Part shown: positions 55,431 to 64,000 of the stretch, piece after piece
Position numbering within the stretch: position 1 is the stretch's first letter
Layout: each line of letters opens with the position of its first letter
Assembly (NCBI GenBank): GCA_030220185.1
Contig: JASPKZ010001233.1
Location: 1,852,001 to 1,916,000 of the forward strand
Origin: Diploptera punctata
Taxonomy: Eukaryota; Arthropoda; Insecta; Blattodea; Blaberidae
Direction: 5' to 3'
Length of the DNA: 64,000 nt
Notes under the pieces: generated by a model
Databases searched by the model: none
What the model was told of the DNA's origin: nothing
The model's input: only the letters and a program-made list of their open reading frames with translations
Position numbers and translations under genes: made by a program

Positions 55431-56800
55431 TACTCACTGGCACTATCGAACCCGTAGGTTCATGGCCGCGCGGACATAAGCTCTCCATACATCCCTATCC
55501 TGAGCTAATGCTTTCCAATCATTCCCTGTATAATCTACTTCCCTCAAATCATAGTTAATGTTATTCTCCCACCTCATTCTTGGTCTACCAACTGGGCGTT
55601 TTCCCTCTGGCTTTCCTACAAGAAGCTTCCATGCACGACTTTCATTCCCCATACGTGCAACATGTCCTGCCCATCGCAGTCTACGAGACTTAACTGTTCT
55701 TATTGTATCTGGCTTCCTATGAAGACCATGTAGTTCATTGTTATGTAGCCTTGTCCATTCACCTGTCTGTTCATCTCTCTTTGGTCCAAAAATTGTCCTA
55801 AGTACTTTATTCTCAAATACTTGTAATCTCCTTTCCTCCCTGAAAGTAAGAGTTCATGTTTCGCACCCATATAATATAACTGGTAGAATAATAGTTTTAT
55901 ATATTCTCAGTTTAACGTTTTTTGAAAGGAGTTGGGACATCAAAAGTCTCTGCAATGCATAATAGCACTCATTTCCAGAATTGAGCCTATGTTTAATTTC
56001 TTTGTGCATCTCTTTCCTATTTGTGATTATTGTTCCTAGGTATTTGAATTCAGCCACTTCCTCAAAATTTCCCTCATTTGTCATTAGCTGCCCATTTCCA
56101 TTATATAATGAATTTCTACGCGTGACCATATATTTAGTTTTATTGATATTTACTTCCAGTCCTAATTTCTTATTGTTACTCAATAGTGTGTGCGTATTGT
56201 CCTTTAGTATCTCCTCGCTATCGGCCAACAATACATCATCAGCGTAAACTAATAGCTTATTAATACCATTGAGTTGTAAACTTCCCTCATTCTCTAAAGA
56301 TTTAATGGCATGCTCTAGTACAAAATTGAATAGTAGAGGAGATAGTGCACCTCCTTGCTTCAACCCATTCTGGATTTCAAAACTGTCCAGAAAACTGTTT
56401 GCCTACACGCACCCTATTCTTTGTGCCATTTAGACACATTCGTATAAGTCTAACTTTTTAGGAATTCCGAACTCCAGCAGGATACTATATAACTTCTCCC
56501 TCTTAATTAAATCTGATCTGTTGTAGACCCGTTTCTTCTAAATGCACATTGATGATTTCCTAGAATGTCATTAATAAAGGGAGTAAGTCTGCATACTAAT
56601 ATATATGTTAGAATTTTGTACGAAGTTGAAAGTAATGAGATGCCCCTGTAGTTGTTGCAATCAGTTTTATCTCCTTTCTTATAAATTGGTACGATAATTG
56701 ATTCCTTCCATTCATCTGGAAGAGCTTCTTTTTCCAGTACTTCAAATCTATTAGCAATTTTGATTTGGTATTCTTGCCGCATTTAATCATTTTTCAAGTT
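55430..56800 (-). pseudogene. Non-LTR retrotransposon RT, C-terminal half (family L-A)
   Basis: Minus order: ALPDEWKESIIVPIYKKGDK and YRGISLLSTSYKI (56782-56507), a frame break near 56400, LKQGGALSPLLFNFVLEHAI and VYADDVLLADS (catalytic YADD), [18 protein letters not shown], then RWAGHVARM and [20 protein letters not shown] ending MNLRVR. Three breaks. This family has five copies in the window and is probably abundant in the genome. Confidence 0.85.
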
Positions 56801-56915
56801 TTTTTTATTCAAATCTTACAGAATCATCTTTAGCGTTTGTTCCTTTCATAAGCGATAGCCGTTGTCTGATTTTCACTCTGATCAGACCAGAAATATATGT
56901 AAACATTGAAAATCT

Positions 56916-57266
56916 AGTCCACCGCTGTGGTCTCGAGGTAGCGTGCTGCCTTGTCACGCAGCGGGCCCGGGTTCGATCCCCGGTCGGGGCAGTTTTTCTG
57001 GGTGAGGTTTTTATCGGGGTTTTTCCTCACCTGTAAGACAAATGTCAGGGAAACTTTAAGGCCCAAACGGTCCCCGAAATCATATGGCCATCATCCTTAT
57101 CATTATCATCCTTACCATTATCATCATCCTTCACCGGTGTGGAAAGCAACGGGAAGCTACCACACCTACACAATTCCCTAGTAGCGTAAAGCTGCAAGCA
57201 TAGCATGAAAATGCTATGATTGCAGTGAAGGACCTGCCTTCGGGCAGAATTACTATGGATGGATGG
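56916..57266 (+). repeat. tRNA-derived SINE (S2), full length, TSD ATTGAAAATCT
   Basis: Duplication at 56905-56915 and 57267-57277. Head: TGTGGTCTCGAGGTAGCGTG (A box), GGGTTCGATCCC (B box); body with TTTTTCCTCACCTGTAAGAC; end CTTCGGGCAGAATTACTATG and GGA repeats. Confidence 0.92.
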
Positions 57267-57296
57267 ATTGAAAATCTGTATATAAATAAATTAAAG

Positions 57297-57648
57297 TCTT
57301 AAATTAAAAATTAGACGAATGGAGAAGACTACATTAGCAGTGAGCTACATGATCTTTATAGGAATCCAGATATAAAAAGTGCAATTAAGTCTGGTAGACT
57401 GAGTTGGGCAGGACATGTGGCACGAATGGGGAATTAAAGAGGGGGCTTGGAAGCTTATTGTAGGAAAACCAGAGGGAAAACGCCCAGTTGGTAGACCGAG
57501 AATGAGGTGGGAAAATAACATTAACCATGATTTGAGGGAAGTAGATTATACAGGGAATGATAGGAAAGCATTAGCTCAGGATAGGGGTGTATCGAGAGGT
57601 TATGTCCGCGCGCTGTCATGAACCTACGGGTTCGATAGTGCAAGTGAG

Positions 57649-57655
<7 letters not shown>
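57297..57655 (+). pseudogene. LINE 3' end (family L-A)
   Basis: SRLSWAGHVARMGN-like, then AWKLIVGKPEGKRPVGRPRM and RWENNINHDLREVDYTGND; ends CATGAACCTACGGGTTCGAT and a (TA)n tract. Confidence 0.85.
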
Positions 57656-57689
<34 letters not shown>

Positions 57690-57721
57690 CCTATATATGT
57701 GTGTGTGTGTGTAAGTGAGTT

Positions 57722-57765
<44 letters not shown>

Positions 57766-57770
57766 CGTGC
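57651..57770. repeat. (TA)n/(TG)n microsatellite
   Basis: Alternating TA and TG runs that separate the LINE end from the next LINE fragment. Confidence 0.95.
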
Positions 57771-57774
57771 GCGT

Positions 57775-58195
57775 GTTCTTTCCAAGTGTTTACAACAGAA
57801 TAAAATGCAAACACGTTGTTACAAATTTTATACTAACACAATTCCTCACTGGACGCGGTAAATATGTCCAATACCTCCAGAGATTCAACATCAGAGAAAA
57901 TTCAAGTTGTAATTGTGGTATTAGCAACCACATATGTCCAAAGCGTTGGACATATTTTCTTTGATTGTCCTTATTTCTGGAACGAAAGATTTGAATTCTC
58001 ATGTCTTCTAAATGACACCGCGTGTTTAAGTGAACCACCCATTACAAAAGTGCTTATGACAAAAAAGAACTACAGACTTTTTAATGTTTTCACAAATAAA
58101 GTTCATAAAAAATTATTTTAGATAAAATTATGACTTAACTTTGTAACAAACTAACCCTAATGTATCTTAGGTGAAATGGGGTTTATAAATTTCAA

Positions 58196-58198
<3 letters not shown>
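57775..58198 (+). pseudogene. R1-type LINE 3' end, 5'-truncated
   Basis: TQFLTGRGKYVQYLQRFNIR, then NSSCNCG and, in another frame, SVGHIFFDCPYFWNERFEF ending HKKLF and stop; the Cys/His knuckle of R1-type ORF2. Followed by (TAA)n. Confidence 0.75.
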
Positions 58199-58232
<34 letters not shown>

Positions 58233-58236
58233 TAAT

Positions 58237-58601
58237 AATAATCCATCCATCCATAGTAATTCTGCCCGAAGGCAGGTCCTTCACTGCAATCATAGCATTT
58301 TCATGCTATGCTTGCAGCTTTAGGCTACTAGGGAATTGTGTAGGTGTGGTAGCTTCCCGTTGCTTTCCACACCGGTGAAGGATGATGATGATAATGATAA
58401 TGGTGAGGATGATAATGATAAGGGTGCTGGCCATATGATTTCGGGGACCGTTTGGGCCTTAAAGTTTTCCTGACATTTGTCTTACAGGTGAGGAAAAAAC
58501 CCGATCAAAACCTCAGCCAGAAAAACTGCCCCGACCAGGAATCGAACCCGGGCCCGCTGCGTGACAAGGCAGCACGCTACCTCGAGACCACAGCGGTGGA
58601 C

Positions 58602-58602
<1 letters not shown>
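58237..58602 (-). repeat. tRNA-derived SINE (family S2)
   Basis: Reverse of 56916-57266, full length, inserted in (TAA)n repeats on both sides. Confidence 0.9.
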
Positions 58603-58676
<74 letters not shown>

Positions 58677-58677
58677 C
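58602..58677. repeat. (TAA)n microsatellite
   Basis: About 25 units; encodes poly-Asn or poly-Leu frames that are not genes. Confidence 0.95.
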
Positions 58678-58678
58678 C

Positions 58679-59835
58679 GGTAATCTTAACATTTAGGTTA
58701 AAACAAATAGCAGAGGTAATGTTAACAGAAGAACAAAGTGGATTCAGACCAGGGCGTTCATGTATGGATAATATATTTACGATAAAAGAATTTATAAACA
58801 AAAGAAGAGAATATAACATAGAAACACACATAGCTTTTATTGATTTTGTCAAGGCATTTGATAAAGTAGACAGAGGAAAACTCTGGACAATTTTAAAAGA
58901 AAAAGGAATTCCGAAACACTTAATAGCAGCTATAAAGAGTTTGTACTGGAACACAAATTTTGTTATAAAAACTAGAAATGAAGTAAGTAAAAATAAAATT
59001 CATACTAATCAAGGAGTTTAAACAAGGATGCAGTATCTCTCCAGTTTTATTTAACCTATACATCAATGATATAATAAAAAAATGGAACGAAGAAGAAACA
59101 AATAAAGGAATAAAATTAGATAAAACACACTACTTGAAAACATTATTATACGCTGATGACCAGGTAATAATAGCAAATACAGAAGACGAACTTCAGAGGA
59201 ATATTTTTAAACTACATAATATATGTGAACAATATAATCTCAAAATATCCGTAGAAAAAACTAAGGTAATGACATTCCAAGGAAAAATCAAATCAGATCC
59301 AAAATAGTAATAGGAAACAAAATCATAGAACAGGTGAACCATCTCAATTATCTAGGATGTGACATTTCATTTAATTATGATAATGATATAAATAATAAAA
59401 TAGCAAAATTCCAGGGAATATGTGGTACGATAAAACGAACACTAAATAACAAAACAACAAGAGAGACCCAACTGAAATTTTATAAAATGTTGGCAGTACC
59501 GGTACTGCTCTATGGTTCAGAAGCCTGGATACATAAAAAACAAGACCTAAGTAGGATAACGGCGGCAGAAATGAAATTTTTGAGATCTGTTAAAGGGTGC
59601 ACTAAGGAAGACAGAATCAAGAACACAGAAATAAGACAGGAACTTGAAATATTTGCAATAACTGATAATGGATACATATAGACAAAAATGGAAGCAACAC
59701 ATAGACAGAATGAATGAAGACAGATATCCAAAACAAATAACAAAATACAAACCTAAAGGCACCCGAGATGTGGGCAGACCTAGAAAGAGATGGGCTGAAG
59801 TCGGAACGGGTCAACAGACCTAATCCATGAATGAA
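58679..59835 (+). pseudogene. Non-LTR retrotransposon RT region
   Basis: TEEQSGFRPGRSCMDNIFTI, IAFIDFVKAFDKVDRGKLW (58680-59021), a break near 59020, SPVLFNLYINDII, LLYADDQVIIANTEDEL with catalytic YADD near 59155, VNHLNYLGCDISF, VLLYGSEAW and YRQKWKQHIDRMNEDRYPKQ with GTRDVGRPRKRW. Two or three frame breaks. Confidence 0.82.
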
Positions 59836-61078
59836 GATGATGACTAATCCGGTATCATGGCAGCTGCCGCCGTCTTCCGGAAACCAAACGCCATTCCTCT
59901 CTGTCCATCCATTGATCTTCCTCCAATTCCCTGATACTCATAGCTGCTTATAACCCTTCTATCCAAGTTCTCTTCGGTTTACCTCTCTTCCTCCTTTCCA
60001 TTGGGATCAATTCCATAACAATTTTAGGCAATCTTTGCTCTGGCATTCTTTTGACATGGCCATACCAATGTAATCTTTTCTATAATGTCCGGCTCCTGTT
60101 GCATACCCATAATTTCCCTTATTTCGTATTCTATCCATTCTAGATTTTCCAGCTGATCTTCTTCCGATTGAGGGTCTTTCCACTTTTCAGCGGTTGCCCT
60201 TTTACCAGCCGGCTGCTGGCCCTTCACATCCACATGTGTCAATCACAGAGGTAGATGATCAACAGCCAGTGTAGGGGTGACATGTGGTTAGCATGTCGAG
60301 TCCCCCAGCCGTTATAGCTGGTTCCTCAACCTGGAGCCGCTACTTATTGTTGCTACCCAATTGCCTCACGATGCTGGGTGGGCACCGGTCCCATACTGGC
60401 CGAAATACCATGAGAAAATTTCTTCCCCCATGGAGACTCGAACCAGCGCAAGTCCCGTAGCTCTGCGCCAAGGCTTCCTACCTTAACCGCTCGGCTACGG
60501 CGCGGGACGCTGATCTTCTTAAATAATAAATTTCTGTATATAAAATTATTTTCATTTCCCTGGTAGGAGTTTGCCAAACTTCAGCACCATATGTTAAAAT
60601 GCTCTAAATTATGATTTGATATATTTGTAATTTTCTATTTTTTGTAATATTCTTGCTCCACCAAACAGAGTTTAAATCATTTATTGCTTGTTTTATTTGT
60701 GCGATTTTATTTTTAATTTCCACTGTGTTATCACCTGTTCCTAAATAAGTGCATTCAATACTAGGTTTTAGTTCTTATCCATTGTTTAAATTTATATTTT
60801 CCATTTCTTCTCCTATACACAGATATTTAGTTTTCTCTATATTTAAGTGAAGTCACCATTTTTCATATTCTACTTTTAGTTTTTTTTTGCCATATATTCT
60901 ATGTCATCGTGGTCTTGTGCTGTTAATACCTGGTCGTCTGCAAAATTGAGTGAATATACATGTGTATTTTGGATTGGTATGCCCATTTTTTTACATTTTT
61001 TTCTCCAGTCTGTTAGTACTCTTTCAAGATAAATTTTGAATAAAGTTGGAGATAAACTGCAATCCTGCCTTAAACCTT
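59836..61078 (-). pseudogene. Second non-LTR retrotransposon RT region, split by a SINE
   Basis: Minus: LKQDCSLSPTLFKIYLERVL-like, NFADDQVLTAQDHDDI with catalytic FADD near 60935, HLNIEKTKYLCIGEEME, CTYLGTGDNTVEIKNKIAQI, ILTYGAEVWQTPTREMKI, then after the SINE the GRPK-type end toward 59840. It faces the LINE at 58679-59835. Confidence 0.75.
60164..60508 (-). repeat. tRNA-derived SINE (S1), full length, TSD GCTGATCTTCTT
   Basis: 12-bp duplication GCTGATCTTCTT on both sides. On minus the head CGCCGTAGCCGAGCGGTTAA is complete with GGTTCGAGTCTCC B box. Inserted in the LINE 59836-61078. Confidence 0.92.

Positions 61079-61158
<80 letters not shown>
61078..61158. repeat. (TAA)n microsatellite
   Basis: About 26 units; marks the other side of the LINE pair. 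Confidence 0.95.
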
Positions 61159-61399
61159 CTATTTTAAAATATAAATAACCCTGAAACCCTAGACAAATTA
61201 AACATTTAATTAGCAATACCGTAATTTTCTATAAAAATGTCTGCATTATAGGCTACTTCTATTCAGGGTCGGGTCGAGGAATGAGATGAGATGAAGCCCC
61301 TTTATTTTATAGAGTACTAGCTAATACCTAAATAAATAATGTGTTTTTACGTTTAGTTAAATAAGTAAGGGGAATAATTACAAATTTATATCATTATTT

Positions 61400-62256
61400 T
61401 TAGATACCCCGTACTGATTACCCGGCATTGCCCGGGAATCTACATATCCCGATGTATTTGGCATAAATGAGCTGAAAGACAAAATTCGTTATTTCGAGAT
61501 ATCCGTGTTGCTACTCAGCTTGCCCGGGAATCTACTTATCCCGATCTTCTTGGCATCAATGAAAGACAAAAATGGTTATTGTGAGTTGTCCATAAAAGAT
61601 AAACATATGCTATCGCGGGCTTTTTTGTAGAGTTTTTTTAGATATTCAATCCTGCGTACATTAAGTTGGTGTATTTGTTATGTTTTAGGCAGCGTAAGAC
61701 ATTTAAACGTACATAAAGCAAATTTTATTTTAATTTTTCACTCAAAGGGTGATTTTTAAGGGCGAGGGCTTGAGCATTAAGACTCTCTTATAACCTATAA
61801 CCTTCCCGGGAAAATCCTGAACATTTTGCAAAAAAAAAAACCCATCACAATCGGATGTGTACGCTTATCCGGGAATCAACTTATCCCGATCTTCTTGGCA
61901 TCAATGATAGACAAAAATTACTATTGTGAGTTATCCGTAAAAGACAAACATATGCTGTCGTGGACTTTTTTATAGAGTTTTTTTAGATATCCAATTCTGT
62001 GTAAATTAATTTTATGTATTTGTTATGGTTTAGGCAGCGTAAGCCAATTTAAGCATCAGAAAATGATTTTTTTCACGTTTTTCACTACAAAGGGTGATTT
62101 TTAAGGGTGTAGGAGTTGAGTATCACAACTCTCTTATAGCCTATGTTCATCCCGGGAATCTCCTGAACATTTTTCAAAAAGCCGCATCACAATCGGATCA
62201 ACGGTATGGCCGCGAATAAAGTACGAATAAACAAACATTCATTTGTATATATTAGA
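61400..62256 (-). mobile_element. Helitron-like element with two ~345-bp internal repeats
   Basis: On minus it starts TCTAATATATACAAATGAAT after an A, and near its 3' end has the hairpin CCCGG-GCAATG-CCGGG, as insect Helentron ends do. The exact 3' terminus is not clear. Units at about 61521-61865 and 61868-62180 share TTATCCCGATCTTCTTGGCA, CATATGCT and TTAGGCAGCGTAAG. Confidence 0.6.
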
Positions 62257-62259
62257 TCT

Positions 62260-63270
62260 GAACCGACAATGGTGCAGGCCGATCACGCCTGACACGTCGT
62301 CACAAGGGCGAACGAAATGGATGAGTATGGAGCAATGATGGAATGAAATTTGTGGCAGGCAAAAACAGGCGAAGCGGGCCAAAGGGGTAGTATGTAGCCT
62401 CAAGGGTGCAAATCTTGTTGATGAATGTGTACCACATAAAAAAACTCGAGAAATTCCATTTAATCCTACCAAATCCTACACATGCATGTCCATGTCATGG
62501 TCCCTGGATAACACTAAGTCAGGTGAGGGCGAAGAGCGATATCTTGACGGTATACTTGAGACCTATCAACTAGGGGAGAAAACTCCAACAGAAAATCATC
62601 GTTCTTCAGGATCGCTGCATGGTTGGGTGTAGGGCTGGTTACCCTACACTGTAAAAAAAAAAACTTTGCTAGGAAACCCAAAGAACCAAATAAAATCGGA
62701 CAGATCAATTGTTGGCAACTTGGGAAGAAGAAGGTAAACTACTGATTACCACATGGGGAAGCTGTAGCATAGCTGTAGCAATGCGCTATAAACCGAAAGG
62801 TCGACAGGTCGAGTCTTGGTGGAGTCAGGATTTTTAAACTGACTCAAACCTTCTTGTGGCGTCATATTGACTCAATCTCTAATGGAATTGAATACAATTA
62901 CGCTGTTGTGGGGGTAAAGGTGGCCGTCACGCAGGGCTGACAACCCAACTGACATCAAGTGCCGATTGTCTAGAAAAAAATGGGTCTCTTATGGCCTGTA
63001 CTGGGATTACTTTATCTTTACATGGGGAAGCTCAGAATCGAAGGATGGTGGCTGGTTGCTAGAGACAGCAAGATGCCTAGAAGAGGGTTCTGAGGGAAAC
63101 CGAGGCTCGAATCGGGATGTAGTGCTGCTGCTGATGATGATCATGACAAACAGGAGAAACCCCTTCTTTCGTCCACCACGAATCCTCCATGGAGTAACCG
63201 AGACTCAATCTCGAGACCCTAGCGGTGAGAGGCGACCGTCTAACCGATTGCGCCACAGAGTCGCCTGGAT
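62260..63270 (-). repeat. tRNA-headed repeat (family S5) split by an S4 SINE
   Basis: On minus 63265-63130 is a tRNA-like head: TGTGGCGCAATCGGTTAGAC (A box) and GAGATTGAGTCTCGGTTAC (degenerate B box). The body continues past the nested SINE through 62750 toward 62600, where KPRKNKIR-like LINE 5' sequence may follow. Extent uncertain. Confidence 0.45.
62764..63019 (+). repeat. tRNA-derived SINE (S4), TSD ACATGGGGAAGCT
   Basis: 13-bp duplication at 62751-62763 and 63020-63032. Head AGCTGTAGCAATGCGCTATA, GGTCGAGTCTTGG; body TTTTTAAACTGACTCAAACC; end GCCGATTGTCTAGAAAAAAA. Matches 42183-42486. Confidence 0.9.
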
Positions 63271-63548
63271 TGAATTAATAGTTTATAAACTACGAATGAC
63301 TTCCTTTGATTAAATTTATGCTTTGACCTTCTGTTAACACTTTAGCGTAGTGTAATTACCATATGTATAATACCTATTCTATTGATTATTATCTGCTTTT
63401 CGTATATTTATAAACAAAATAAAGACTAGAAAGAGAAGAAAAATGAGTTAGATAAAATGAAATTTCATGTCATAAAAGACACATTGGAAACATTGGTTTT
63501 AAAAACCATCTTTATAAATCAAATCGATCCAACTTCTTTTCGTCTTTT

Positions 63549-63863
63549 TTTTTTCATTGCCACTCAGTTGACTTTTATAACATATCTGGCTTTCTTTCAT
63601 GTCATTGGCGGAAATGTAATCCATTTATTAGGTTGGGGCACCTGGAAGGCGGAGTTATGTTACCCCGATGATATATCGGGTGATAAATGATAATGAAGAG
63701 CCAGGAGAGTCCTTAACCTAAACTTAACTTAAATTCCAGTCCATGGGCAATCACAGGAATAATTTCCTTTAAGGAAAAATTCCTATGGTCTAATCGGGAA
63801 TCGAATTCGGGACCTCATTAACTGTAGTCAGAAACGCTGACCATTAGCTCATGAGGTTGTTCT
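63549..63863 (-). repeat. tRNA-derived SINE (family S3)
   Basis: CCCCGATGATATATCGGGTG, TTTAAGGAAAAATTCC, reversed B box GGGAATCGAATTCGGGACC. Flanks CTTTTCGTCT and TTCTTCGTCT may be the target duplication. Confidence 0.85.
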
Positions 63864-64000
63864 TCGTCTAAATTATGATGTCACAATATTGAAGAATGAA
63901 GCTTTGAAAAATGGAGTAAGTATTCGTGATGACTAGAATCCACATTTCCAAGCAAATGTAGGCCCTATATTTTTAAATTAATTGGTTACAGTTCTTGATT

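Noticed and set aside
58601..58954. Frames encoding long runs of Leu or Asn
   Set aside because: They are translations of a (TAA)n microsatellite joined to LINE sequence, not a gene.

Overview
The window is nuclear DNA from an insect with a large, AT-rich, repeat-laden genome. The gene content and repeat types (Penelope tails, tRNA-derived SINEs, R1-type LINEs, mariner) fit a hemimetabolous insect, most likely a cockroach or termite; the order is an inference. Two host genes are present, both split by long introns full of mobile DNA.

Host genes. (1) The last four coding exons of Tollip, plus strand: 8510-8643, 12129-12330, 14895-15074 and 30578-30688. They encode most of the C2 domain, a Pro-rich linker and the C-terminal CUE domain; the 5' exons lie outside the window. 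(2) A complete five-exon GM2-activator-like gene, minus strand: 54801-54736, 50499-50425, 48166-48011, 45036-44860 and 43962-43819. It encodes 205 aa with a signal peptide and eight cysteines. The two genes converge on a repeat-only interval of about 13 kb. All exon phases join without adjustment and all introns are GT-AG.

Repeats. 1-7.8 kb: a broken LINE split by a Helitron-like element, a piggyBac-type MITE, tRNA-type repeats and a Penelope hairpin. 8-16 kb: Tollip exons among Penelope-like (PLE) hairpins, including a nearly perfect 509-bp palindrome. 16-19.2 kb: a second Helitron-like copy in opposite orientation and two deleted Tc1/mariner-type transposons. 19.2-26.6 kb: an R1-clade LINE sitting in an (ACAT)n microsatellite, itself hit by another LINE, with a mariner in the same microsatellite. 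26.9-30.6 kb: SINE fragments, a PLE tail with a GIY-YIG endonuclease end, a Tigger/pogo relic and Tollip's last exon. 31-43 kb: tRNA-armed fold-back elements, PLE hairpins, a Jockey-like LINE and SINEs. 44-55 kb: the GM2A-like gene with LINE relics, a NUMT of cox3 and SINEs in its introns. 55-64 kb: LINE fragments, SINEs, (TAA)n tracts and a Helitron-like element.

The most unusual signal is a set of about 20 hairpin elements built as one short tail plus two head-to-head copies of a PLE 3' end, bounded by target duplications mostly of 8-14 bp. Many carry a recognisable hammerhead ribozyme (CUGANGA, stem II, GAAA, NUH, stem I), several with a self-complementary helix III. A parallel hairpin family has tRNA-like arms instead. 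Several nested insertions give a readable order of events. No bacterial genes, CRISPR arrays or functional rRNA genes were seen.
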